From: Fimbriimonadaceae bacterium
GTDB lineage: Bacteria > Armatimonadota > Fimbriimonadia > Fimbriimonadales > Fimbriimonadaceae
DNA: 64,000 nt
Direction: 5' to 3'
NCBI GenBank assembly: GCA_023957775.1
Contig: JAMLGR010000007.1
Coordinates: forward strand, 62,001-126,000
The position numbers were made by a program, and so were the translations under genes. Positions 36,990 through 45,560 of the stretch are shown one piece after another; positions within the stretch are counted from its first letter, which is position 1; each line of letters opens with the position of its first letter. Below the pieces are notes generated by a model that worked only from the letters and a program-made list of their open reading frames with translations, searched no databases and was not told where the DNA came from.

Positions 36990-38694
36990 CGGGTGCCGCC
37001 TCCCAAGGCAAAACGGTCACACGATCCCCGGAGTCGACGATCTCTCGGACCGGACCCGCCTCCTGGGACGCTTTGCCCGAAAGGACGGGGTCGTGCGTGC
37101 CCGCGAGGGCGAGCGAGCGGTTGACCACCCAACCGTAAGGCTCGATACCGGCGCGCCGGAGATCGGCCTTCAACTTCATCGCCTCGTGGACCGGTGTCGG
37201 CTCGGGAAGGGCCACCAAGACCACGCGGGTAAAGGCCGGGTCCCGCAGGCGCGGCAGGAGGCGCTTCACCGATTCGGGAGCATCGCTTTGGGTGCGCGCG
37301 ACCTCGCGATGGTACGCCTCGGTCGCGTCCATCAGGAGGATCGTGTGGCCCGTCGGGGCCGTGTCGATCACGACGAACCGGTTCTCGCCCTCGGCCACGG
37401 TCTCGGCAAATGCGCGGAACACGGCGATCTCCTCGGTGCACGGCGAGCGAAGGTCCTCCCGCAGAAGGGCCAACCCCTCCTCGTCGAGGGTGAGCGCGGC
37501 CTTCGCCAGGGCAGCCTTGGTGTACCTGGCCACCTCGGCGGCCGCCGAAATCTGGGTGACCTCGAGCGTGCCCAACGTACCGCCCGCGGCGTCGAGGACG
37601 TTCCCGGCGGGGTCCGTGGTCGTCAGGAGCACCGAGTGCCCCCTGCGACCCAGCTCCCGTGCGATGCGGATGGCGACCGTGGTCTTCCCGACCCCGCCTT
37701 TGCCCATGGTCATCACCACGCCGTGGCCCATTTGGGAAAGCCCATCGACGAACGTGTCGAACGACTCGCCCGCTTCCATCGGTCGGATCTCGCGCGTCGT
37801 CGGTGCCGAAGGGTTGGGCTCGAGCAGGGCGCGAAGGGCGTCGAGCCCGACCACGTTTCCCGGCATCATGGGCACGAGCGATCGGGGGAGGCTGGCCAGT
37901 GCGGGCGGCATCGAGGCGAGACTCTCCTCCACACCTTCGGCGAACGACTGCGCGACCGCGTCCTGGGTGGGATCCGCCCTGAAGACGGCGTTGACCACCA
38001 GACGCAGGCTCCCGATGCCCAGTTCGTGCAGCTCCGTTGCGGTGCGGGCGGCCTCCTTGAGGCTGGATCGCTCGGGCCTGGCCACGAGGACGACCGTGGT
38101 GGATTCGGGATCCGCCAACCCGCGCAGCGCGGACTCGTACAAGGCACGCTGGCCCTGGAGACCGGCCAACGGGCCGAGGCAGCTCGATTCGGCCGTCGTC
38201 GTGTTCAGATAGCCGCTCCACGCGCTGGGGAGGCTGAGCAGGCGGAGGGTGTGTCCCGTGGGGGCGGTGTCGAAGACGACGTGGTCGAACGCCGAAGTGG
38301 CGTCGGGGTCCGCCATGAGGCGGACGAACTCGTCGAACGCCGCGATCTCGGTCGTGCAAGCCCCCGAGAACTGCTCCTCCATCGAGCGGATCACGGCGTC
38401 CGGGAGCTTGCCGCGATAGGGGGCCACCATCTTCTCGCGGTACTGCGCGGCCGCGGCTTCGGGATCGAGGTTCGCTCCGGACAACGAGGGAACCTCGGGA
38501 ATCGGAGTCGGGGTCGTGCCGAGGCGCGCCCGAAAGACCTCGTCGAGGTTGCTCGCGGGGTCGGTGCTGACGATCAGCGTCCGGCGGCCTTGCGCCGCCA
38601 GGTGGAGGGCTGCGGCGCACGCGAGGGACGTCTTCCCAACGCCGCCCTTTCCCGTGAAGAACAGGTAGCGGGTGTCCAAGCCGGAGGTCCACAT
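36949..38694 (-). CDS. arsA: Arsenical pump-driving ATPase ArsA
   Basis: Soluble ATPase that energises an arsenite efflux permease. The 581-residue product is a tandem duplication: P-loop GKGGVGKT at about 15-22 and again at about 331-338, each half with DTAPTGHT. The metalloid-binding cysteines of the E. coli enzyme are conserved at the same positions in the first half (Cys113, Cys172) and near-identical in the second (Cys419). Begins 1 nt after arsD. No arsB or acr3 permease gene is in the window. The last 41 bp overlap yifB on the other strand, lengthening the tail by residues such as PRLGCDTAPLR. Confidence 0.95.
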   Translation of the reverse strand: MWTSGLDTRYLFFTGKGGVGKTSLACAAALHLAAQGRRTLIVSTDPASNLDEVFRARLGTTPTPIPEVPSLSGANLDPEAAAAQYREKMVAPYRGKLPDAVIRSMEEQFSGACTTEIAAFDEFVRLMADPDATSAFDHVVFDTAPTGHTLRLLSLPSAWSGYLNTTTAESSCLGPLAGLQGQRALYESALRGLADPESTTVVLVARPERSSLKEAARTATELHELGIGSLRLVVNAVFRADPTQDAVAQSFAEGVEESLASMPPALASLPRSLVPMMPGNVVGLDALRALLEPNPSAPTTREIRPMEAGESFDTFVDGLSQMGHGVVMTMGKGGVGKTTVAIRIARELGRRGHSVLLTTTDPAGNVLDAAGGTLGTLEVTQISAAAEVARYTKAALAKAALTLDEEGLALLREDLRSPCTEEIAVFRAFAETVAEGENRFVVIDTAPTGHTILLMDATEAYHREVARTQSDAPESVKRLLPRLRDPAFTRVVLVALPEPTPVHEAMKLKADLRRAGIEPYGWVVNRSLALAGTHDPVLSGKASQEAGPVREIVDSGDRVTVLPWEAAPASPRLGCDTAPLR

Positions 38695-38695
38695 G

Positions 38696-39166
38696 TCAGC
38701 AACACCCCTCTTCTCCCGATTCGCAGCAGGGCGCAGCGGCCATCTTCAGCTCGGTGCGGGCTCCGCCGGGCTCGCCCGGCGCCTCGGAACTCGAGGCAAG
38801 CCGCTCGGGTTCAGGGCGGCGCGCAAGCGCGCGCACTCCCACGTGACGGTGGCGGCTAGTGCCCGTGTCGAGCTCGAACCACGCCGCGAGTTCTTGGCGG
38901 GTGGGGTAGACGCCCTTGGCTCGCAGAGTCCCGTCGACCACGAAGAGAGGGAGATGTTCGGCTCCCGGTCCCATTTCCGAGACGACCAGCGGGTTGGCTG
39001 TGAACGCCTCGGGTTGGCGGGCGAGGTTGAACCGCTCCACGCGGACTCCCTGCGACTTGAGGAAGGCCAGGTCGGCGGCGAGCTTGACCAGTTTGGAGTC
39101 GACGCTCGGGCCACAGACGCCCGTAGAGCAACACATGGCAGGGTCGAAGACTTGGAGGTGTTTCAT
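38696..39166 (-). CDS. arsD: Arsenite chaperone ArsD with repeat-derived insert
   Basis: Delivers As(III) to ArsA. The 156-residue product opens KHLQVFDPAMCCSTGVCGPSVD, with the Cys12-Cys13 pair and Cys18 that bind arsenite, followed by the thioredoxin-like core ending near residue 108. The C-terminal cysteine pairs of classical ArsD (112-113 and 119-120) are present but displaced to 147-148 and 155-156. Residues 109-135 (VGVRALARRPEPERL...GEPGG) are encoded by a dispersed hairpin repeat at 38764-38841, inserted in frame. ATGA overlap with arsR. Confidence 0.92.
   Translation of the reverse strand: MKHLQVFDPAMCCSTGVCGPSVDSKLVKLAADLAFLKSQGVRVERFNLARQPEAFTANPLVVSEMGPGAEHLPLFVVDGTLRAKGVYPTRQELAAWFELDTGTSRHRHVGVRALARRPEPERLASSSEAPGEPGGARTELKMAAAPCCESGEEGCC
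38764..38841 (-). repeat. Dispersed GC-rich hairpin element (family A) inside arsD
   Basis: On the arsD strand the element starts GGGAGTGCGCGCGCTTGCGCG and ends with the dyad GCCGGGCGAGCCCGGC. The same order of parts occurs at 58965-59014, and the first half three times at 49363-49479. It spans 26 codons with no stop in the arsD frame, giving VGVRALARRP, the same peptide the tandem copies would encode. Confidence 0.85.
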
Positions 39167-39534
39167 CGGTTGGTTTCCTTGGCGGCGGGGGCGCACGCGG
39201 CAACGCTCGGGCGAGGCAGGGACGCAAGGTAGGAGGCAAGGACGTCGAGCGCTTCTCGTCGGATGCTGCAGACCATGTACTTGCCGTCCTTCTCGGCGTC
39301 GATCAGGCCGGCGATCCGCAGCTCCTTGAGGTGGAACGACACGGTGGAGCTGAACCCCTCGGACCCGGTGACGTGGCAGCACACCTCGCCGACCGTGGCG
39401 CCTTGGATCGGGTGCACGGCACCCGTGTCTTCGACGGCGACGGGACAGCACCGTTCGCACAGGAACTCCACGATGGCCTTGCGGGTCGGGTCCCCAAGGG
39501 CCTTGAACATCGCGACGATGTCGATTTCATCCAC
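39163..39534 (-). CDS. arsR: ArsR/SmtB family metalloregulatory repressor
   Basis: Winged-helix repressor of the arsRDA operon, released by As(III). The 123-residue product has MFKALGDPTRKAIVEFLCERCCPVAVED and a helix-turn-helix FSSTVSFHLKELRIAGLIDAEKDGKYMVCSI. Candidate metal-binding thiols are CERCC (about residues 26-30) and CCHV near residue 50, a different placement from the classical ELCVCDL site. GTG start, exactly 6 nt after TATAGT: leaderless. The dyad at 39552-39575 is its likely operator. Confidence 0.9.
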   Translation of the reverse strand: MDEIDIVAMFKALGDPTRKAIVEFLCERCCPVAVEDTGAVHPIQGATVGEVCCHVTGSEGFSSTVSFHLKELRIAGLIDAEKDGKYMVCSIRREALDVLASYLASLPRPSVAACAPAAKETNR

Positions 39535-39540
39535 GCCGAC

Positions 39541-39575
39541 ACTATACCTCTACATCTCGATGAATGTCGATATGT
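39541..39575 (-). promoter_or_regulatory. arsR promoter and ArsR operator dyad
   Basis: TATAGT (39546-39541 on the minus strand) ends 6 nt before the GTG start. Directly upstream is a perfect inverted repeat with 9-bp arms, ACATnTCGA-N6-TCGAnATGT (39552-39575), overlapping where a -35 box would lie. This fits autorepression by ArsR. Confidence 0.65.
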
Positions 39576-39587
39576 TCGGGATTCGCC

Positions 39588-40292
39588 TCAATGATCGCGA
39601 GGCATGTGGACCTTTAACAGCTTGCGCGTGACGATGCGATCGACGCGGAAGTCTCCACCCGGAACGGGGTAGTTCCGGGTCGTGCCCGACTCCTGAAGCA
39701 CGACGCCCGACACCAGGTCCACGTCGCGCGTCCCCGAGGACTCCATGGGAAAGTCGAACGTCGGGTTCTCGACCACGCGGAACGAGACGACGGCGACCTT
39801 CCGTTCGGCAAGGTCGAGGAGCGAATCGAGGCGCCAAGTCGTCCGGGCGTCGGGCACCGCGCCCAGCCGGGGCAGATCGTAGCTCCACTCCTGCCCGATC
39901 GGGACGGGCCCGGTGGGGAATCGAACGCCCAGAGAATCGAGCCGGCGAAGGCGTGTGGCCTGGGGCGAAGCGTCCTCGGTCTTCGGCCGGGTGAACCCGC
40001 CCCCGGGAAGGAGGAGCATCTCGCCGGTTTCGGGCGTCGTGCCCTTGGCGGGCGGAATCTTGTCCTGCCCGATCTGCGTGTACTGGAAGGTGCGCGTGAA
40101 AGACACCGTCGCTCCCACCGCTTCGACGCGAATCACCCGGTACTGCTCGACCCACACGTCGGATTCGTCGAACTCCTCGCCCAGGTTGCGGAGCTGTTCA
40201 TGAAACTCGGTGGTCCACGAGTCTCCGACCCGCATCCGCAGCGCGAGTGTTTGGGGTGCTTGCGCGAGCGCGAGGGCGGCGAGGAGCACCAT
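39588..40292 (-). CDS. Uncharacterised exported protein (234 aa)
   Basis: Short hydrophobic N-terminus (MVLLAALALAQA) consistent with a signal peptide, then a beta-rich domain: LRMRVGDSWTTEFHEQL, VSFTRTFQYTQIG and PVPIGQEWSYDLPRLG. The style resembles the exported protein at 24364-25065, but identity is low by eye. Third gene of a pyk-divIC-like operon; its ATG directly abuts the preceding stop. Function unknown. Confidence 0.7.
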   Translation of the reverse strand: MVLLAALALAQAPQTLALRMRVGDSWTTEFHEQLRNLGEEFDESDVWVEQYRVIRVEAVGATVSFTRTFQYTQIGQDKIPPAKGTTPETGEMLLLPGGGFTRPKTEDASPQATRLRRLDSLGVRFPTGPVPIGQEWSYDLPRLGAVPDARTTWRLDSLLDLAERKVAVVSFRVVENPTFDFPMESSGTRDVDLVSGVVLQESGTTRNYPVPGGDFRVDRIVTRKLLKVHMPRDH

Positions 40293-40556
40293 CTAGCTTC
40301 CGTCCGCGGGCTGCTCGCCAGGCTTGCGGTAACCCTGTTCGCGCGCGAGCCGCTCGCGACCCACCGGACTCTCCACCTGCGCCTTCCTGCGAGAAAGCTC
40401 CGCGCGCGAGGCTTCGGCCCGCCGCATTTCGGTGATCTGGCGGTTGGTCGATTCCCGCTGCTTGAAATAGGCTTCCCAAGGCTTGGCGCTGAGGGCGAGG
40501 CCGGCAGCGACGGCCACGGTCACGAGGGCGAGGTTCCAGATCGTGCGGCGTTTCAT
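40293..40556 (-). CDS. FtsB/DivIC-like septum formation protein
   Basis: An 87-residue bitopic membrane protein: short basic N-terminus, one helix (WNLALVTVAVAAGLALSA), a coiled coil (ESTNRQITEMRRAEASRAELSRRKAQVESP), then VGRERLAREQGYRKPGEQ, which matches the end of DivIC/FtsB family proteins. These join FtsL and FtsQ/DivIB in the divisome. Start overlaps the pyk stop (ATGA). The pairing with pyk is unusual; enolase is the commoner neighbour of ftsB. Confidence 0.78.
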   Translation of the reverse strand: MKRRTIWNLALVTVAVAAGLALSAKPWEAYFKQRESTNRQITEMRRAEASRAELSRRKAQVESPVGRERLAREQGYRKPGEQPADGS

Positions 40557-41974
40557 GGTTCTTGGACGACTTGGGTGAGAATCAGGTTGGTGTGGCCGGG
40601 GATGCCTGCGGGAACGCCGGCGGTGATCACCACCAAGTCCCCGTATTTTAGACGCCGCCGAAGCACGAATGCGTCGATGGACTTCTCGATGATCTCGTCG
40701 GTGGACTGGGGAAGCGGCACGCCGAGGGCTTCGACGCCCCACACCACTGCCATCTGAGTCAGCGTCTTGGCGTTCCACGTCGCGCACAGGATCGGGACCG
40801 GCGGTCGGAAGCGAGAGACGAGCCTCGCGGTCTGCCCACTTGTGGTCGTGGTCAGGATCGCGCGGGGCTTGAGCGTCACGGCGAGTTCGCGGACGGCTCG
40901 GGCGATGGCGTCCGTGCTGGCGGCTTTCTCCTTGGGGTCGTACCAGCCCGCGTGGAACATCCGTGTTTTGCACGTGCCTTCGGTCTTCTTCGCGATGCGC
41001 GCCATGACGCGAACCGCTTCAAGCGGGTACTCGCCGGTGGCGGTTTCTCCGCTGAGCATCAAGGCGTCCGTTCCATCGAGCACGGCGTTGGCCACGTCGG
41101 TCGCTTCGGCGCGCGTCGGGCGCGCGGCGTGCACCATGCTCTCGAGCATCTGGGTTGCGGTGATGACGGGCCGTCCGGCGCGCGTGCTCTGCTCGATGAT
41201 CTGCTTCTGCGCGAGCGGCACGTCTTCGAGATCCATCTGCAAGCCGAGATCGCCACGCGCCACCATGACGAGGTCGCTGGCATCGAGTATCGCATCGAGA
41301 TGTTGAAGGGCCGCGCGCGTTTCGATCTTCGCGCAAAGGCGGATCTCGGGATCGTAACGGTCCACCTCCTTGCGGAGCAGCCGCATATCGTCGCCGCTGT
41401 GGACGTACGAAAGCGCGATGAAGTCCGCCCCGCAGCCGCACCCTTCGCGGATGTCCTCGAGGTCCTTCGACGTGAGGGGAGGCACGGAAAAGACCTTGCC
41501 CACCAGCGTCACTCCCCGGCGGCTCTTGATGGTGCCTCCGCTGGCGACGCGCGCGTCGAAGCGTCCCTGACCACCCCTTTGGAGTCGAAGCTCGACCTCG
41601 CCGTCTCCCAGGAGGAGGCGATCCCCCGGGGCCATCTTGTCCAAGATTTCAGGCTGGACGATCGGGATCGCGGCGTCCCCAAGTCCAACCGTGAGGCTCT
41701 GCCCCGACTTGACGGCCATTTCGCCGTCCCGGATGGCGCCGATACGGAATTTGGGGCCCTGGAGGTCGACGAGGATCGCGATCGGGGCGATGTCCGGGCT
41801 CAGCTCCCGAATCCAGCCCACCCATCGGCGCCGCTGATCCCAATTGCCGTGGCTGCAGTTGATCCGCGCGACGTTCATGCCCGCCCGGATCAGCGCAGCA
41901 ATCTTGCGCCGGCTGTCCACGGCGGGACCCAGCGTGCACACGATCTTGGTGCAACGCTTCACAAGGCCACACAT
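40553..41974 (-). CDS. pyk: Pyruvate kinase
   Basis: Last step of glycolysis, phosphoenolpyruvate plus ADP to pyruvate plus ATP. The 473-residue product has TKIVCTLGPAVDS, MNVARINCSHG, the B-domain, the Mg-binding region VMVARGDLGLQ and TATQMLESMVHAARPTRAEATDVANAVLDGTDALMLSGETA, plus a C-terminal effector domain. The start is uncertain between ATG 41974 and GTG 41962; both lie just before the conserved KRCTKIVCTLGP. Its 5' end is 14 nt from the pepF stop. Confidence 0.94.
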   Translation of the reverse strand: MCGLVKRCTKIVCTLGPAVDSRRKIAALIRAGMNVARINCSHGNWDQRRRWVGWIRELSPDIAPIAILVDLQGPKFRIGAIRDGEMAVKSGQSLTVGLGDAAIPIVQPEILDKMAPGDRLLLGDGEVELRLQRGGQGRFDARVASGGTIKSRRGVTLVGKVFSVPPLTSKDLEDIREGCGCGADFIALSYVHSGDDMRLLRKEVDRYDPEIRLCAKIETRAALQHLDAILDASDLVMVARGDLGLQMDLEDVPLAQKQIIEQSTRAGRPVITATQMLESMVHAARPTRAEATDVANAVLDGTDALMLSGETATGEYPLEAVRVMARIAKKTEGTCKTRMFHAGWYDPKEKAASTDAIARAVRELAVTLKPRAILTTTTSGQTARLVSRFRPPVPILCATWNAKTLTQMAVVWGVEALGVPLPQSTDEIIEKSIDAFVLRRRLKYGDLVVITAGVPAGIPGHTNLILTQVVQEP

Positions 41975-41987
41975 CGGTGGAGTTCGG

Positions 41988-43814
41988 TCACACCTGTTGG
42001 GACGTCCCAACCTCCGCCCAAAGCGCTTCAAACTGTTCGACAAGCCGTTCGATGGCTGCAAATCCGCCCTGCCAGAACGTTTCGGACGTGAGGTCCACCC
42101 CCACCGTCGCCATCAGCTCCTGGGGCGATCGGGAGCCGCCGAGCCGCAGCAGGTCCACGTAACGGTTGGCAAACGCCTCTCCCTCCTCCTTGCCTCGTTG
42201 GTAGAGCGCCAGCACCAACAGTTCGCCGAACGAGTACGCGTAAACGTAGAACGGCACGGCGACGAAGTGGCTGACGTAGCTCCACCAGGTTCGGTGCTGT
42301 TCTCCAAGCGTGAGGCTGTCGCCGAACATCGCCTGAATTTCGGTCTGCCACAGCTCGGCGAACCGCTCTCCCGGGAGTTCTCCTTCGGCCCGGACGGTCT
42401 CGTGGCACTGTTGCTCGAACCGGAACATCGCGGCTTGGCGGAACACCGTCGCAAACACGCCCTCGATCTTGTCGGCGTAAAGCGCCAGCCGGTCCTGTGG
42501 CGTCGCCTTCGCGACCAACTTCTCGAAGACGAGCATCTCTCCGAACGTCGAAGCCAGTTCGGCCAGCGGCAGCGTTCCGTGGAAGTTCACGTACGATTGC
42601 TCGCGGCTGAGCGAGGCGTGGACGCCGTGGCCCAACTCGTGCGCCAGCGTCATCACATCGTCGAGTTTGTTGAGGTAGCTCAAGAACACCACAGGGTGCG
42701 TGTCCGGTGTGTTGTAAGAGCAGAAGGCCCCGCCGCGCTTGCCGGGTCGGGGCTCCGCGTCGATCCACTGCTTGTCCGCGAACTCCTTCGCGCTGGCTCC
42801 GAGCTGGGGGTGGAACTCGCCGAAGGATTGGGAGACGAGGTGGACGGCCTCGTCCCACGGAACCTCCCCCTCGGCTTCGAAAAGCGGGGCGTAGCGATCA
42901 ATATGGGTGAGCTGGTCGAGCCCCAAGATCTGCCGTTTGACCTTGTAGTAGCGGGCCACCAGATTATAGTGATCCTTACACAACCGCATCACCAGGTCCA
43001 CGGTGGGTTTGTCGAGCTCGTTGGCAAGGTGTCGCGAGTGTTCGGGATAGGGGTGGTCGCGCAGCCGGTCCTCGACCTTCTTGTCTTGGATCAGGTTGTT
43101 GTAGGTGAAGACGAGGACGCGCTGGAGATCCTCGAGGCCCTCGGTGAAACCGTCGGCCGCGGCCTGTCGGATGGCGCGGTCGGCGTCGCGCAACTTGTCG
43201 AGGATCTCTTCTTGCGAGAGCGTGGTTTGCTCCCCGCTCGTCGGGTTGCGGTAGGGATAGGGGTGGGTGCTGGTCACCTCTTCGAACAGGCGAACCCAGG
43301 CGCGGCACCCGGTGTTGGCGGTCTCCTCGAGGATGATCTCTTCCGCCTCGCTGAGCGAGTGGGGCGACAAGGCCCGCACGAGCTTGGTAAAGTGAACGTA
43401 GTTCGCCAGCCGTGGGTCTTCGAGGGCGCGTGTAATGGCCTCTTCGGGAGCTGCCTGGAGTTCCAGATGGAAGAACATCGTCTGGACGCTCAGCGCCGAA
43501 CCCCGTTCCATCTGCTTCTGCATGAAGGCCCCGATCTCGGGGCTGGCGGCATCGCACGCATGCAGCAGCGAGGCGTAGTTCAGAGGCTTCGACGATTCGG
43601 CGGAGATGGACTCGACCTCCGTGAGCGCCGCCAGGAGCGTGGCTGCGTCGAGCTCGGCGCTGTCGATGCGCCCCCGATACGTCGCTTCAAACGCCTCCGC
43701 GCGCCGATCCAACGCGTCCCACGTGGCGACGATCTTCGGGTCGTCCATGCCGGAAAACAGCGCCGAGAGGTCCCACCGGACTTGCGGCGGACGGAGTGGG
43801 GTGGTCGAACTCAT
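41988..43814 (-). CDS. pepF: Oligoendopeptidase F (M3 family)
   Basis: Zinc metallopeptidase that cuts short peptides in the cytoplasm. The 608-residue product has the active-site motif HELGHGVHASLSREQSY, with the third ligand Glu in ASTFGEMLVFEKL. FCSYNTPDTHPVVFLSY and the C-terminal PQELMATVGVDLTSETFWQGGF are typical of PepF. CATAAT lies 6 nt before the ATG but includes the doxX stop codon, so co-transcription with doxX is equally likely. Confidence 0.94.
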   Translation of the reverse strand: MSSTTPLRPPQVRWDLSALFSGMDDPKIVATWDALDRRAEAFEATYRGRIDSAELDAATLLAALTEVESISAESSKPLNYASLLHACDAASPEIGAFMQKQMERGSALSVQTMFFHLELQAAPEEAITRALEDPRLANYVHFTKLVRALSPHSLSEAEEIILEETANTGCRAWVRLFEEVTSTHPYPYRNPTSGEQTTLSQEEILDKLRDADRAIRQAAADGFTEGLEDLQRVLVFTYNNLIQDKKVEDRLRDHPYPEHSRHLANELDKPTVDLVMRLCKDHYNLVARYYKVKRQILGLDQLTHIDRYAPLFEAEGEVPWDEAVHLVSQSFGEFHPQLGASAKEFADKQWIDAEPRPGKRGGAFCSYNTPDTHPVVFLSYLNKLDDVMTLAHELGHGVHASLSREQSYVNFHGTLPLAELASTFGEMLVFEKLVAKATPQDRLALYADKIEGVFATVFRQAAMFRFEQQCHETVRAEGELPGERFAELWQTEIQAMFGDSLTLGEQHRTWWSYVSHFVAVPFYVYAYSFGELLVLALYQRGKEEGEAFANRYVDLLRLGGSRSPQELMATVGVDLTSETFWQGGFAAIERLVEQFEALWAEVGTSQQV

Positions 43815-43821
43815 GCCTCGA

Positions 43822-44280
43822 TTATGCTTTGCGCCGCCCCTTCTGCCCCAGGAACCTCGCGTCGAGGGACCATCGGCCCGGCCCGATCAACAGGAGCGCC
43901 ACGGCCATGCAGCAAAGCACGAACGGAAATCCGAACTTGGCGACTTGCGAGCCGTTGCCGGCGGCGAAGGCCGGAAGCGTGTCGGGATGGCGCAGGTTGA
44001 TGAAGGAAGCCACCGCCATCGTGCACCCGACCCCGAAGGCCGCCACCCGTGAAAGCAGGCCGACGAGGAGCCCCAGCCCGCCGAAGAACTCGCCGGCCAC
44101 GGCGAAGTAGGCGAACAGTTGGGGAATCCCCTGCTTTTCGACCATCCCTTGGATCGTCGCCTCCAACCCCCGCCCGCCAAACGCACCCAGCAGCTTCTGC
44201 GATCCGAAGTAGAGCATCACGAGACCGAGTCCGATCCGCAGGAGAAGAAGCCCGGCGTCCGTTGTTTTGGCGGCGTTCAT
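43822..44280 (-). CDS. DoxX family membrane protein
   Basis: A 152-residue protein with four membrane helices: LLLLRIGLGLVMLYFGSQKLLGAFGG, FAYFAVAGEFFGGLGLLVGLL, AAFGVGCTMAVASFI and FPFVLCCMAVALLLIGPG. It matches the DoxX/terminal quinol oxidase-like family, whose members are mostly of unknown function. TACCTT is 6 nt before the ATG, so a leaderless start is likely. Leads a two-gene unit with pepF, 7 nt apart. Confidence 0.87.
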   Translation of the reverse strand: MNAAKTTDAGLLLLRIGLGLVMLYFGSQKLLGAFGGRGLEATIQGMVEKQGIPQLFAYFAVAGEFFGGLGLLVGLLSRVAAFGVGCTMAVASFINLRHPDTLPAFAAGNGSQVAKFGFPFVLCCMAVALLLIGPGRWSLDARFLGQKGRRKA

Positions 44281-44323
44281 TGCAACAAGGTACGCCCGCC
44301 ACCCCCTCCCGAGTGCCTCCCGG

Positions 44324-44396
44324 GTGCCACGCCCGCTAGACGGGCGTGCGGGGCATTCTAGCTCCCGTGTGCCACGCCCGCTGGACGGGCGTGCGG
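44324..44396. repeat. Two copies of a GTGCCACGCCCG hairpin element (family B)
   Basis: Two near-identical 27-bp units (44324-44350 and 44369-44395), each a hairpin CACGCCCG-loop-CGGGCGTG with 8-bp arms and a 5-nt loop. They lie between the pheA stop and the doxX promoter and could fold as terminator-like structures for pheA, though no T-tract follows. Related copies are at 50711-50792. Confidence 0.88.
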
Positions 44397-44403
44397 ATAC
44401 CCG

Positions 44404-45501
44404 CTAGCTCGGCGGTGCCAGGGCGTCGGCGGTCGGGTAGCTGCCCAGCACGATCGTCTCCAGGGCGAAGCCCTTCAACGCGGCAATCGCACGCTCGAGG
44501 TGCCCGTCGGTCCGATGGCCCTCGCAATCGCAGAAGAAGAGGTACTCGAACGATGCGCGCGGCGCCGGGCGCGATTCGATCATGAGCAGGTTGACCTCTT
44601 GGGCCACCAGCGCGCCGAGCGCGCGATACAACTCGCCGGGACGGTTTCGTAGATTGAACATCAGACTGGTCTTATCCGCACCGGTCCGTGCCGGCTCGTT
44701 GAATCCGACGACGAGGAAGCGCGTGCGGTTGTGTGGGTTGTCTTCGATGTGCTCCACCAGAATGGGGAGGCCCGCGGCCTCGGCGCCCATGCGGTTCACG
44801 ATTGCGGCCCCCTCCGGATCTTTGAGCGCGTGCTGCGCGGCGCGCGAGGTGGGGACCGCGTCGACGATCTCCGCCGTCGGGACGTGCTGTTGGAGCCATC
44901 GCCGGCACTGCGCCGAAGGCTGCGGTCCGGCGTAGACGCGCCGGATCGCGTCCAGCGAATCGGCGATGCACGCGAGGTGGTGGTGGATCGGGAGGTACAC
45001 CTCGGCGCAGATCTTGACGTTGGTGAGCGGAAAGGCGTCTAGGGTCTCGGGCACCACGCCCGCGATCGAATTCTCGATCGGAACCACGCCGTAGTTCGCC
45101 TGCCCGTGTTCGACCGCCAGGAAGACGTCGGTGATCGACTCCTCGAACCGGACGTCCGCCGACCTCCCGAACGTCTGCAGCGCCGCCAAGTGCGAGAACG
45201 TGCCCTCGGGACCCCAACATGCGGCGACGAGCGGGGTCTCGGCGGCTCGGGCCGCGCTGATCACCTCGCGGAAGATCCCCGTGAGGTGTCGCGTCTGCAT
45301 CGGGCCCTGATTGAGCTTGGCCAGCCGTTCGAAGATGGCGCGCTCCCGCTCCGGGGTGAAGAAGGGCTTGCCGTCGCGCCCCTTGAGCCGCCCGATCTCC
45401 TGGGCAAGCTCGACGCGGCGGTTCAACAGCAGCACCAACTCCTCGTCCACCGCGTCGATATCGACGCGGACCGTATCCATCGAGCGCGGGGAGTCGTCCA
45501 C
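44404..45501 (-). CDS. pheA: Bifunctional chorismate mutase / prephenate dehydratase
   Basis: Makes phenylpyruvate from chorismate for phenylalanine synthesis. The 365-residue product has an AroQ chorismate mutase domain (residues about 8-90: VDIDAVDEELVLLLNRRVELAQEIGRLKG), a prephenate dehydratase domain (about 98-275: WGPEGTFSHLAA, NYGVVPIENSIAG, and TSRAAQHA with its catalytic Thr), and a regulatory ACT domain with ESRPAPRASFEYLFF (Phe binding). GATAAT lies 5 nt before the GTG start; ATG 45480 is an alternative. Confidence 0.94.
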   Translation of the reverse strand: MDDSPRSMDTVRVDIDAVDEELVLLLNRRVELAQEIGRLKGRDGKPFFTPERERAIFERLAKLNQGPMQTRHLTGIFREVISAARAAETPLVAACWGPEGTFSHLAALQTFGRSADVRFEESITDVFLAVEHGQANYGVVPIENSIAGVVPETLDAFPLTNVKICAEVYLPIHHHLACIADSLDAIRRVYAGPQPSAQCRRWLQQHVPTAEIVDAVPTSRAAQHALKDPEGAAIVNRMGAEAAGLPILVEHIEDNPHNRTRFLVVGFNEPARTGADKTSLMFNLRNRPGELYRALGALVAQEVNLLMIESRPAPRASFEYLFFCDCEGHRTDGHLERAIAALKGFALETIVLGSYPTADALAPPS

Positions 45502-45560
45502 AGCCGATTATCCCCATGCCAAGGGATCCCAAGTGCACGGTTTGCCGCGGCACGGCTAAA

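Noticed and set aside
44324-44396. Intrinsic terminators for pheA.
   Set aside because: Stable hairpins, but no T-rich tract follows, and the same element occurs elsewhere in inverted pairs; kept as repeats.
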